DNA of 64,000 nucleotides, taken from the NCBI RefSeq assembly GCF_005484945.1, contig NZ_CP034035.1:3410001-3474000 (forward strand), given 5' to 3'. Source of the stretch: Brenneria rubrifaciens (GTDB taxonomy: Bacteria; Pseudomonadota; Gammaproteobacteria; Enterobacterales; Enterobacteriaceae). The notes beneath the pieces were generated by a model. It saw nothing but the letters and a program-made list of their open reading frames with translations, did no database searches and was not told where the DNA came from. Position 1 is the stretch's first letter, and every line of letters begins with the position of its first letter. Shown one piece after another: positions 10,801-17,977 of the stretch. The position numbers and the translations under genes are program-made.

Positions 10801-12232
10801 TTCTGTACGACAGTGCGAAAACAGCCTTCTCCGCCAGCGGTTCATCTGACCATTTGCTTAAGGCATTCAGCGAACTACTCATATCTTGCGCGTTCATCCG
10901 CCGCTGCAATACGTGGTTTGAGGCGATATCTTCCGCCAGAACGAGAGCGGCTTCTTTTGCCCATCGCTCCTCGGCCCACTTGCTCAGGGCTGCCAGGGCA
11001 TTACTCACCCCAACGGCGTCCATTTTCCGTCGCAGCGTAGCGTTAAAGGCGATCACCTCGCTCAGCGCCGTCGCCGCTTCTCTCATCTCGCCACGCGCCG
11101 GCCATTTACTGAAAACCAGTAAATAGCCGGTCACTTGAGAAGCGTCTATTCTCTGCTTTAACTGCAAATGCGGGTCCCTCAGAAGCCTTTGAGCCAAGGT
11201 ACAGGCGGCCTCTTCCACCTGACTGTGACTTGGCCATTTACTTAACGCATTCAACAACATGGTGCCATTCTGGATCGTGGGTATAGAGTGAAAATTCTCC
11301 AGCAAATGCTGGGCGATTCTTAACACCCCCTCACGGCAGAGGTCGCTTTTCTCGTACTTGGCAAACGCGCCGGCAAGCAACGTCCCGGTTTTCATATTGA
11401 CATCAAGAAGATCACTGGCGTGCGCAGTCTCGAACGCGATACGCTCTATTGCCTCCAGACAAGCCGCATTGCCCGGGAATTTGCTTAGCCGATTAGCTAT
11501 CGAGGCATAACGTTGCACCGGGCCCCCTTTAAACCAGCCGTGATGCTGTACAAAATAGCGCGCGGCCAATCCCGCGCAGTCCTGAATGCGCGTGAAGGCG
11601 TCACGATCCTGAGCGTCTCCTGGCGGTAGCGTCAGCTTCACCAGATAACGCGTAAGCCAATGAGTATTTGTCTGGGCATTGGACGACGCTTGCAGAAAGA
11701 TCAGCGCGTTGCCGACGCCATTGCGTTGTGCGAGCACGTTATCCCTCGCCATCGCAAGACAGCGCTCTGGAAAACCACTGTCGGCGCGTTGTCCAAGTTC
11801 GAGATATTGCGCGTTGCGCTGAGCCTGAAGCGTTTTCACCTCCTCAGGCCGTAGCCGGTTTTCGCTGTAGAGCAGCGCCAAACGTAATTTTTCATCCGCC
11901 TCCATGCTTGATGAACGGGGTTCCGAATGATGTCGCTTGCTTGGGTGGGCGTCATCCAAACGCCCGGACGAACTTTCCGCCGGGCGTTTGCGGGAAGCGC
12001 GTCCGGCGCCGCGCGACGATGAATCCGCCGGATGATAGCGCTGTTCAATGAGCTGCGAGCGGAGAGTCGCCCGGGGAAATGCCTCAGCCTTGTCATGGGC
12101 ATCGGAGGCGGATGGTTTTTCCCGATCATCCCGTTTTATCCGTTTGGCTTCACGAGACGCCGGGTCAGGTTGAGTTTCAGTTTCAGGGAGAGGTGATGCA
12201 TTGAATGCGGTGTTAATATCGCGAATTTTCAT
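4853..12232 (-). CDS. Giant SKWP-repeat type III effector (RipS/XopAD-like)
   Basis: Probable translocated effector of 2,459 residues. Residues 1-110 are Ser/Pro/Arg-rich and look disordered, as expected for a type III signal, with basic clusters near 30-39 and 80-102 that resemble a bipartite nuclear localisation signal. From about residue 327 to 960 there are 15 tandem roughly 42-residue helical repeats carrying LNALSKWP or variants, preceded by two degenerate units. This is the signature of Ralstonia SKWP (RipS) and Xanthomonas XopAD effectors. Residues 960-2070 include more helical sequence and a DTDGDD motif at 1692-1697. The C-terminus holds two RelA/SpoT-like modules (about 2074-2182 and 2295-2405). 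An hrp-box-like promoter lies about 45 bases upstream. The frame is uninterrupted, so the gene appears functional. It splits the argE-ppc pair, suggesting acquisition. Biochemical activity is unknown. Confidence 0.85.
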   Translation of the reverse strand: MKIRDINTAFNASPLPETETQPDPASREAKRIKRDDREKPSASDAHDKAEAFPRATLRSQLIEQRYHPADSSSRGAGRASRKRPAESSSGRLDDAHPSKRHHSEPRSSSMEADEKLRLALLYSENRLRPEEVKTLQAQRNAQYLELGQRADSGFPERCLAMARDNVLAQRNGVGNALIFLQASSNAQTNTHWLTRYLVKLTLPPGDAQDRDAFTRIQDCAGLAARYFVQHHGWFKGGPVQRYASIANRLSKFPGNAACLEAIERIAFETAHASDLLDVNMKTGTLLAGAFAKYEKSDLCREGVLRIAQHLLENFHSIPTIQNGTMLLNALSKWPSHSQVEEAACTLAQRLLRDPHLQLKQRIDASQVTGYLLVFSKWPARGEMREAATALSEVIAFNATLRRKMDAVGVSNALAALSKWAEERWAKEAALVLAEDIASNHVLQRRMNAQDMSSSLNALSKWSDEPLAEKAVFALSYRIIKEQKLRGEMGVQAIANSLNAFSKWPGDAWAGKATFALADRVVSDHLLRQKMDANEVAMSLNAFSKWPEESLSQRAMFALAGRVVKDPKIQMQMDTLGVATSLNALSKCFDREHAWEMAFVFADRMVTDHRLRQRLDSGSVSTILNAMSKWSGKSLAGEVVLVLADRMVEDRGLLRKMDAVDVANALNSFCKWSEAPQVRDAVCLLAEKVASDHALRLTMKFIEVTNILNALSKWPEERQMREGAVAVAERVAADRGLQQRMDARSVAITLNAFSKWPNEKPVCNAAAVLAERVAEDNKLRRLMSPQGVSNALNAFSKWPENRQVQKAAFVLAERVISDKRLQQDADVGHVTTILNALSKWPGNEKITDAARAMAQRVAEDESLRQSLNASGMSITLNALSKWQEEPLACRASLALMERLVADETLRRSLTPVSFFTTLNAIKKWSQHSLSREAGGLLTGQLGTRGYAWRDFDIRGMSQIANALVRLSGNDEQEIMENRMLLEGLSAYLELHPERFADADLPSVGTLFKAYGNMHIPRALRPLAMPAIERVQALFHLDRLRDNSLESVATLCLGLLPVARSPELLRHRSLAVKTLEMLQPVVAQKIDGYLGLENKQPDCGGLSLRDDGEACGTRYPALSFYQVLKTYNLVARQWSMRNVDGDRNQIKARQSELKSWVQDLLARTQQVINADLQERSWNLIAQIEANDEVYEALDLRLIRDAATLVERHPPITFDMTQTLRQMRTSPGQLKPPAPGAGATRHIVVDIRGKELKTPKPDAQRDYSFYTRLTGQPLVEVELPGELSGFMLARTFQYQGDPWRFDIFGGSRLKKGRLNMVRNILAGAQPGKSLLPAIRYADTVPNSDFMRLIEKMSPQREDWSRIQRALLEMVPPDHVAEGTLRLGWCADVPGPQHPFKLTSPTGERLALCPNDGCGFLKWEVARRLPVVSAYVDAWEASRAGHASQTQRRLLKGQDAGQNNIPPQALMHYPRSESVQAEAHEVLQRRLAELRTQNAVQDPGETKSQEPLSPETVDRLALYRMTVSGGYQGRRLRAVPSADDRLYLPTVPLPGFLRPEGDLLLGKPPYDKEYLLPIAAEKVVTPSDEDATARFLDQCFAIQYSYSGVDEDSGEDADMLHCKGMLIIPPPGYWSPAHADQDMVCSREDLKILSRWTFGRDRDSLPEQMLSTGSLRVKDVLVPGRLAGLPIPELRKRNMDTDGDDAFVYAGYPQLSAHIRAVMDERARRRGVEMSFKPPKTATAAMDAQGRYHTGRAQEILNDQRGGKLIGAASEAANRFLAQPDELREKMARRMMFGIYDGVERSLRNGLRKLLAGDQDAPPLAALSTQAEAAIGQAHQPEAREVAVLLHYLTQQLASPGAQMPALAISDAVAQVNRRLAEAYAKAPDTAARIHAVLDYYPVCRLSHEQYPNGQPGLVPGEPELTIRNLFTLAVKVGTDALKSDTGTVLFSKILDNCVQTERHFPERIRKVPYTKQTARMMQEGRFNPEEAKKALAVMPTLAAAVMEDAVDSLQKMGLLSMPPTLQARTRSLSPQALKGAAQALNSQARLARRRITDLLQRRLPDQARLAGLDHSIKSVGSIEEKLRYLTGKNQLDLSQAVSQLNDALRYSVVMPCESFTESYRKLLAALDDEGHTLIQRTNYFTQPHVPFRAINVTLRESSGGQHWEIQFHTEETFMLKERYHDSYKDEQRLRRQGMLSGGLSEARQAFRKVQIPPGCLDIDDMRASGGANVRTSAPRQSPRSRSGLSTPLQRQAEVILEQARSLERRISPRLRQLLQAYDGQLRQDKQGNWRQFIFKKPDSIVRKLAERQQNESARSDRVRDALRYEVILAPEGFGGKAQAILNGLRCDGLEMVAVRNGFLEHETTYAGVNVKLRDTEAPQGEGHFEVQFHTRDSLRAKLDAHRDYEALRKLPANRSAADTDEMWSGIQNKREDRLDRIRHIAARVPLPDDIASLAAFERYTGM
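5018..5350 (-). other. RelA/SpoT-like module 2 of the giant effector
   Basis: Residues about 2295-2405 run from DSIVRKL through DALRYEVIL (Asp near 2317) to YAGVNVKLR and FEVQFHT (Glu near 2382), followed by K..H..YE. This order, D..R, then Y..x(N/H)V, then E(I/V)Q..T, follows the RelA/SpoT synthetase-fold pattern (DL..iR, GY.S.H, EIQ..T). The resemblance is by eye; catalytic competence is not established. Confidence 0.5.
5687..6013 (-). other. RelA/SpoT-like module 1 of the giant effector
   Basis: Residues about 2074-2182 run from SIEEKL through NDALRYSVVM (Asp near 2099) to FRAINVTLR and WEIQFHTEETF (Glu near 2161), then K..YH.SYK. The pattern is the same as in module 2, about 220 residues away, so the two are probably an internal duplication of one nucleotidyltransferase-like domain. 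Function is inferred only from motif order. Confidence 0.5.
9353..11254 (-). repeat. 15 tandem SKWP repeats (about 42 residues each)
   Basis: Coding repeat within the giant effector. Units read LNAxSKWPxxxxxxxA followed by FALAxRV, a short variable linker and MxAxxVxxx, and are about 42 residues (126 bases) long. Most keep SKW; variants include SKC (unit 7), CKW (unit 9) and KKW (unit 15). Such repeats are predicted to form a HEAT/ARM-like helical solenoid for protein binding. Confidence 0.85.
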
Positions 12233-12616
12233 TATCCGTCGCCTGCTGTTCTCAAATCACAACACATACTGTCTCAGTGAGTAAAGCGGGCTTTTGCGCG
12301 GTTCCTACAAGACACGTATTTTGGCCCGCTCACGTTCAGGCACCGTTCCCCCCATCGGGTAAGCCTTGCGAAACCTACTCGGGTCATTCGATTTGAGGCG
12401 CTTCTCTTCACCTTGTAATAAGCGTTCTTTATGCCGGCACGTCTGTCATTAAATTTCACAAAATGCCTTGTTCACATCAATACAGGCGGAAAAGATTGCG
12501 GGAACAAAGAATCGTCAATTGACGAATTAGCTCTGTCATGGCTAGATGAAAGAAGCGTAGTTATATCTGTCAAGTGAAACAAAATTACAAAACTAGATAA
12601 ATGGATTAGAGCAAAT
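12233..12616. other. Divergent intergenic region, giant effector / ppc
   Basis: The 384 bases between the divergent effector and ppc starts contain the hrp-box-like promoter at 12278-12305 and presumably the ppc promoter in the AT-rich part near 12480-12610. A 61-codon minus-strand reading frame (12274-12459) overlaps the hrp box and has no recognised features, so I do not call it. No other gene is seen. Confidence 0.5.
12278..12305 (-). promoter_or_regulatory. hrp-box-like HrpL promoter of the giant effector
   Basis: On the minus strand the sequence reads GGAACC-N15-TTACTCA. The HrpL (ECF sigma) consensus is GGAACC-N15/16-CCACNNA, so the -35-like half is perfect and the -10-like half differs at its first two bases. 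It ends about 45 bases upstream of the effector ATG, a suitable leader length. Confidence 0.6.
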
Positions 12617-15256
12617 ATGAATGAACAGTATTCTGCAATGCGAAGTAACGTCAGTATGCTCGGAAAACTTCTTGGCAATACCATTAAAGAGGCACTAGGC
12701 GAAAATATTCTTGATAAAGTAGAAACAATCCGCAAGTTATCAAAATCTTCGCGGGCGGGCAGCGAGAAGCATCGTCAGCAACTGTTGAACACGCTGCAAA
12801 ATCTGTCCAACGATGAGCTATTGCCGGTTGCCCGCGCATTTAGCCAGTTCCTTAACCTGACCAACACCGCCGAGCAATACCACACCATTTCTCCCCACGG
12901 CGAGGCAGCCAGCAACCCGGAATTGCTCGCCAAAGCCCTTAACCGCCTAAAAGAAAATAAAAACCTGACGCAACGAGACATCCGTGAGGCGGTTGAATCG
13001 CTTTCTATTGAGCTGGTGCTGACGGCGCACCCCACCGAGATTACCCGCCGGACGCTGATCCACAAGCTGGTTGAAGTGAATACCTGTCTTAAACAGCTTG
13101 ATCATGACGATCTGGCCGATTATGAACGTAAGCAGATTATGCGCCGTCTGCGCCAACTGATTGCGCAATCCTGGCATACCGACGAAATTCGCAAAATTCG
13201 TCCCACCCCGGTGGAAGAAGCTAAGTGGGGCTTTGCCGTGGTTGAAAACAGCCTGTGGGAAGGTGTGCCCGCCTTCCTGCGTGAGCTGGATGAACTGCTG
13301 GAGCAATCTTTTGGTTACCGCCTGCCTGTTGAAGCCGTGCCGGTGCGCTTTACCTCCTGGATGGGGGGCGATCGCGACGGCAACCCGAACGTCACCGCCG
13401 ACGTCACCCGTCATGTGTTATTGCTCAGCCGCTGGAAAGCCGCCGACCTGTTTCTGCAAGATATTCAGTTTCTGGTATCGGAACTGTCGATGTCCGAATG
13501 TACGCCGGCGCTTCGCAAGCTGGCCGGCGGTGACGAGGTGCTGGAGCCCTACCGCGCCATCATGAAATCATTGCGCACCCAGCTCAACGCCACGCTGAGC
13601 TATCTGGAAGCCCGTCTCAAAGACGAAGAGCGGCTGCCGCCAAAAGACCTTCTGGTCAGCAACGAACAACTCTGGGAACCGCTGCTCGCCTGTTATCGGT
13701 CACTTCATGCCTGTGGCATGGGGATCATCGCTAACGGCCAACTGCTGGATACGCTGCGCCGGGTGCGTTGCTTCGGTGTGCCGCTGGTGCGCATTGATGT
13801 CCGTCAGGAAAGTACCCGGCACACGGAAGCGCTGGCTGAAATAACCCGTTATCTGGGGCTCGGCGACTACGAAAGCTGGTCTGAATCCGATAAGCAGGCG
13901 TTCCTGATCCGTGAATTAAGCTCTAAGCGCCCGTTACTGCCACGCCACTGGGAACCGAGCGCAGACACCAAAGAAGTGCTTGATACCTGCCGCGTCATCG
14001 CCAAAGCGCCGTTGGGTTCTGTCGCGGCCTATGTGATTTCAATGGCACGCACCCCGTCTGACGTGCTGGCGGTTCACCTGCTGCTTAAAGAAGCCGATTG
14101 TCCGTTTGCCTTACCGGTCGCGCCCCTGTTTGAAACGCTGGAAGACCTGAACAACGCGGATGAAGTGATGACGCAGTTGCTGAACATCGACTGGTATCGC
14201 GGCTACATCCAGGGCAAACAGATGGTCATGATTGGCTACTCCGACTCGGCGAAAGATGCGGGCGGCATGGCGGCGTCGTGGGCGCAATACCGTGCTCAGG
14301 ACGCTCTGATCAAAACCTGTGGAAAAGCGGGCATCGCCCTGACGCTGTTCCACGGCCGCGGAGGTTCCATCGGTCGTGGCGGCGCGCCAGCGCACGCCGC
14401 GTTGCTGTCTCAACCGCCGGGAAGTCTCAAAGGCGGCCTGCGCGTGACCGAGCAGGGTGAAATGATCCGCTTCAAATATGGCCTGCCGGAAGTCACCATC
14501 AGCAGTCTGGCGCTCTACACCGGCGCCATTCTGGAAGCCAACCTGCTGCCCCCGCCGGAGCCTAAGCAGGAATGGATAAAAGTGATGGATGAGTTGTCTC
14601 GCGTCTCCTGCAATATGTATCGCGGGTACGTGCGTGAAAATCCAGACTTTGTCCCTTATTTCCGCTCCGCCACCCCGGAACTGGAGCTGGGCAAATTACC
14701 GTTGGGTTCCCGCCCGGCAAAACGCCGCCCCAACGGAGGGGTGGAAAGCCTGCGCGCAATCCCGTGGATTTTCGCCTGGACGCAGAACCGCCTGATGTTA
14801 CCCGCCTGGCTTGGCGCCGGCGCCGCGTTGCAAAAAATCGTGGATGACGGCAAACAGGCGCAGTTGGAAACCATGTGCCGTGACTGGCCGTTTTTCTCTA
14901 CCCGCATCGGAATGCTGGAGATGGTGTTCGCCAAAGCCGACATGTGGCTGGCGGAATACTATGACCAGCGTCTGGTAGATAAAAAACTCTGGCCGTTAGG
15001 GAAACAACTGCGCGAGCAGTTAGCCGCCGATATCAATGTGGTGCTGACGATTGCCAATGACGATCACCTGATGGAAGACCTGCCGTGGATAGCGGAATCT
15101 ATCGCCTTGCGTAACGTTTATACCGACCCATTGAACGTACTTCAGGCCGAGTTGCTGCATCGTTCGCGTCAACAGGAACAGCCGGAAGCGGAGGTAGAAT
15201 TGGCGCTGATGGTCACGATTGCGGGCATTGCCGCCGGTATGCGCAACACCGGCTGA
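12617..15256 (+). CDS. ppc: Phosphoenolpyruvate carboxylase
   Basis: Anaplerotic enzyme that carboxylates phosphoenolpyruvate to oxaloacetate with bicarbonate, feeding the TCA cycle. The 879-residue product matches E. coli Ppc along its full length. It shows the catalytic [12 protein letters not shown] segment near residue 138, [11 protein letters not shown] near 250, the phosphate-binding [14 protein letters not shown] near 580, and the conserved C-terminus IAAGMRNTG. The start [11 protein letters not shown] agrees with E. coli, although the ribosome-binding site is weak. Normally adjacent to argE, it is here flanked on both sides by effector genes. Confidence 0.98.
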   Translation: MNEQYSAMRSNVSMLGKLLGNTIKEALGENILDKVETIRKLSKSSRAGSEKHRQQLLNTLQNLSNDELLPVARAFSQFLNLTNTAEQYHTISPHGEAASNPELLAKALNRLKENKNLTQRDIREAVESLSIELVLTAHPTEITRRTLIHKLVEVNTCLKQLDHDDLADYERKQIMRRLRQLIAQSWHTDEIRKIRPTPVEEAKWGFAVVENSLWEGVPAFLRELDELLEQSFGYRLPVEAVPVRFTSWMGGDRDGNPNVTADVTRHVLLLSRWKAADLFLQDIQFLVSELSMSECTPALRKLAGGDEVLEPYRAIMKSLRTQLNATLSYLEARLKDEERLPPKDLLVSNEQLWEPLLACYRSLHACGMGIIANGQLLDTLRRVRCFGVPLVRIDVRQESTRHTEALAEITRYLGLGDYESWSESDKQAFLIRELSSKRPLLPRHWEPSADTKEVLDTCRVIAKAPLGSVAAYVISMARTPSDVLAVHLLLKEADCPFALPVAPLFETLEDLNNADEVMTQLLNIDWYRGYIQGKQMVMIGYSDSAKDAGGMAASWAQYRAQDALIKTCGKAGIALTLFHGRGGSIGRGGAPAHAALLSQPPGSLKGGLRVTEQGEMIRFKYGLPEVTISSLALYTGAILEANLLPPPEPKQEWIKVMDELSRVSCNMYRGYVRENPDFVPYFRSATPELELGKLPLGSRPAKRRPNGGVESLRAIPWIFAWTQNRLMLPAWLGAGAALQKIVDDGKQAQLETMCRDWPFFSTRIGMLEMVFAKADMWLAEYYDQRLVDKKLWPLGKQLREQLAADINVVLTIANDDHLMEDLPWIAESIALRNVYTDPLNVLQAELLHRSRQQEQPEAEVELALMVTIAGIAAGMRNTG

Positions 15257-15421
15257 CCGCCGCATTGGGCGCTTCAGTAACAAACAAAGGCCGGTCTGTA
15301 GACCTAAATGCCGTTCACTTAAGCGTCACGAGACTTCCGGTGAAACGGAGAGTGAGGCGGAATATTAAGCACCGAACGATCATACCGCCTGTTCAGCGGG
15401 TGTAGGCACTGAGAGGTAGAA

Positions 15422-15443
15422 TGGGAGTACGCGCGTACTCCCA
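15422..15443. repeat. Perfect 22-bp palindrome between convergent genes
   Basis: Arms TGGGAGTACGC and GCGTACTCCCA abut with no loop, between the 3' ends of ppc and the second effector gene. No U tract follows on either strand, so a standard terminator is unlikely; a protein-binding site or transposon scar are alternatives. The stretch 15257-15481 otherwise holds no gene. Bases near 15306-15322 (AATGCCGTTCACTTAAG) resemble an IS4-family terminal repeat. Confidence 0.5.
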
Positions 15444-15481
15444 GATAAACGGCAAACATGATGATGCGCCGCGATACTGTA

Positions 15482-17557
15482 TCAGACGTTGTCGGAATGA
15501 GAGCGATTTGACGTCAACGATCCAATATCAACCTGTTCGCTTAAACTTTCCGCGTGTTTGCCACGTAGCGCGGCCCAAGAGGAAGAAAACAACTCAGCGA
15601 TGCCGTTCATTGTATTGACGATGGATTTACCTAACGGAAAGGTTAATGCCAGGGAAGGATGTTCTATCTTTTGTAACTCATCCTCGGTGATTTCAACGTG
15701 GGTGCCGGGACCGTTGTGCAGTTGCTCCACCGCTTTATTAGCGATAAGTTCCACCATATTGCGGTTTTTCTGCGCGTCAGTTGTCATCAACTTACTGAGT
15801 CCTCCCAGATGATTGGCTGTCAGAATACCGGTTCCCATGCTCAACACCTCCGTCGGCGTGTTCACCATAATGCTGGTGACTTTTTGCACCATACTGGGGA
15901 TCAGGTGCGCGCGTCCCATGATATCGAAGGGTAAAAACCCTACCCCAAGACTGATGACCGAACCGATCCCCATTGAGTTTATGGCAAGGCCGTCACCTGG
16001 CGCAGCAGCAAGCGCACCGGAAGTCTCTTGCTTGATCTGATGTGAAAGCGCCTTGTGCGTTCCGTTCCGGTTCTGCGTTTCGGCTTGCAATTCCGGCGCA
16101 GGGAAAAAGCCTTCGTTCATTTTTTGTATCACGCCGGCGCTCATCTCTTCGTGCGATTTGGCTAATTCGCGCGGCACCATCGCGGCCGAAGTCGAAGCGG
16201 CAATCTGATTGGTCATCATACTCACTGGCATGGTGGCCCATTTTTGCGACAGACCGGCAATATTGTTGGGCACGGACCCAATGGCGGCGATAGAACCGGA
16301 TATCGCTGAATCTTTCAAGTCATCAACCAGTTCACCAAACGATTCCGGCAGCAAAGGCTCGTGCTTAAAAGCGCCCATCAGACGCTTGATCACCAGCGAA
16401 TCCATGGTTTCGGCAAACAATGGCGTCAGGGACGCCAGTACAACGTCGGCGAATTTAGTCGCCGGATGCTCTTCGCCCAACTGTGACGATAAACTGTGGG
16501 TGACCGCGCCCCAAGCAATCACATCCAGCGCATAGGCCAGACCGCCGCTGCCCACCATGCTGGCCGCCATCGCCCAACCAAGTTCTTTGCTAAAGGATTT
16601 CTCGCTGATCACCGATTGCAGCGCTTGCGCACCTAAGCGCCCGCGCAGATCCAGCGTCACCGGATCGTGGTCGTTAAGGCATTTCTCCACCAGTTCTTTC
16701 ATCTCCGGGTGATCGGACGCGACCTGGTAGCGTACATCCTGAAGAAATGCGAAAGGGTGAATTTCACCGACATGGGCCAAATCCGATGGGAAATTTTCGC
16801 CGTCGTTCGATGCGTCCTCGGACTGAAGATGGCCCGGTTGTAATCTGGCCTCTTCACCAAAACCCAGCGTCCCTTTTTTGATGGCCTGACGCGTGGTGTA
16901 AGTCATCAGGTCGATGTCGGCTTCCTGGCTGGAGCCATCTTTAAGGTCGATATTGCGTACCTCGCAACCTTTGGAAAATTCTTTGGCTTTCAGCAACACG
17001 CTGGTTTCCAGCGGCAAACTGAGTTTTGCGGGTTTGGAAAGATCGAGAGCGGCGGACTCTTGCGGATATTTATTCTGTACATAACGCAATATCGCCTGTA
17101 TAGCGTTGTTACTGCTTTTAAACTCGCCGTTTTTTCCACGGCTGACCGAGCCGGTCATTGCTTCTGGATGCTTGAATTCGTCGGTGGATATCTTCTGCGC
17201 TATCGCTTCCATATAGGCGTCTTTCTCCGCACGTTTAACTTGAACAATGCGCGGAAGAATCGTTGCCAGAGAAATCAGACTTGCCTGAGCTTTTGTGTGG
17301 CCGAGTCCTCTGAGCAGCAAAGTATGTAACCGTATGTTTTTCCCAAATTGGGTAAGATTGTCTTTATCATCGCGAGGCGGGTGGGACGACTGGGTGGCGG
17401 ATGAGGATGACTTTTTCTGCTGGATAAGCGGCGTTTGCAAACTGTTGTCGCTGTCCGAGCTTGACAAAGTGGAACCGGATTGCGAAGCGCCCTTACCAGA
17501 GTCCGAGGTTTCTGGATCTATCCAAGGGGTATAAGTGGTGGAGGATATTGGATTCAT
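15482..17557 (-). CDS. Candidate type III effector, 691 residues
   Basis: I do not recognise this protein with certainty. Its first 65 residues are strongly Ser/Thr/Gln-rich and poor in hydrophobics, typical of a type III secretion signal. The rest is mixed helical, with Gly/Ala-rich hydrophobic stretches near residues 330-360, 430-470 and 560-585 that could be membrane-associated. Length and organisation are compatible with the HopD1/XopB family, but I could not confirm a diagnostic motif. A nearly perfect hrp box lies 216 bases upstream, the best evidence for effector status. No clear ribosome-binding site precedes the ATG. It converges on ppc and neighbours a possible IS end. Alternatives are a translocator-like HrpK protein or an unrelated HrpL-regulated protein. 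Confidence 0.65.
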   Translation of the reverse strand: MNPISSTTYTPWIDPETSDSGKGASQSGSTLSSSDSDNSLQTPLIQQKKSSSSATQSSHPPRDDKDNLTQFGKNIRLHTLLLRGLGHTKAQASLISLATILPRIVQVKRAEKDAYMEAIAQKISTDEFKHPEAMTGSVSRGKNGEFKSSNNAIQAILRYVQNKYPQESAALDLSKPAKLSLPLETSVLLKAKEFSKGCEVRNIDLKDGSSQEADIDLMTYTTRQAIKKGTLGFGEEARLQPGHLQSEDASNDGENFPSDLAHVGEIHPFAFLQDVRYQVASDHPEMKELVEKCLNDHDPVTLDLRGRLGAQALQSVISEKSFSKELGWAMAASMVGSGGLAYALDVIAWGAVTHSLSSQLGEEHPATKFADVVLASLTPLFAETMDSLVIKRLMGAFKHEPLLPESFGELVDDLKDSAISGSIAAIGSVPNNIAGLSQKWATMPVSMMTNQIAASTSAAMVPRELAKSHEEMSAGVIQKMNEGFFPAPELQAETQNRNGTHKALSHQIKQETSGALAAAPGDGLAINSMGIGSVISLGVGFLPFDIMGRAHLIPSMVQKVTSIMVNTPTEVLSMGTGILTANHLGGLSKLMTTDAQKNRNMVELIANKAVEQLHNGPGTHVEITEDELQKIEHPSLALTFPLGKSIVNTMNGIAELFSSSWAALRGKHAESLSEQVDIGSLTSNRSHSDNV

Positions 17558-17977
17558 TAGTTAAGTGTCTACACATATTCAATGGTTGATGTTTGTGAGC
17601 GACCAATTATGTACAAACCTTATCGTATAAAGTTAGGCCGCATAACTGGAAGCTAACGCGCCAATGCCTGCGGAAATATCCTGATATGCTTTTGTTTCCA
17701 TACATTTATCAGTAATTGCATCACGCTAGGTTACAATATCGCCGATGCATAAAGCTTAAACGGCGATCTTATTGAGTGGCGTTTCCCACTGAAATGGTTG
17801 CATAGAGAATACTTAATTATTAAAACCGGGAGGAAAAAACGGGAAGCCATCTTCATCACAACATGCCCCGGCCATTGAACCGGAGCGGTCAAGTGTCAAA
17901 GGCCCGCGATCCGGTTAACCGTGACGCGCCAGCGTCTACATGAACGGTATTCGTCTATAAACCGGCCTTTCAATCGC
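17558..17977. other. Long leader of the 691-residue effector
   Basis: This 420-base stretch contains the hrp box at 17773-17801 and about 215 bases of leader before the effector ATG. No open frame for a chaperone was found in the leader on the minus strand. The remainder (17802-17977) is the region beyond the stop of the phosphatase gene; no other feature is supported there. Confidence 0.5.
17773..17801 (-). promoter_or_regulatory. hrp box (HrpL promoter) of the 691-residue effector
   Basis: On the minus strand the sequence is GCAACC-N16-CCACTCA against the HrpL consensus GGAACC-N15/16-CCACNNA: one mismatch in the -35-like half and a perfect -10-like half with canonical spacing. It points toward the effector gene. 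The 216-base distance to the ATG is longer than usual. Confidence 0.7.

Noticed and set aside
12274..12459. 61-codon minus-strand frame before the giant effector
   Set aside because: It overlaps the hrp-box-like promoter, has no recognised domain, and its composition is that of translated non-coding DNA.
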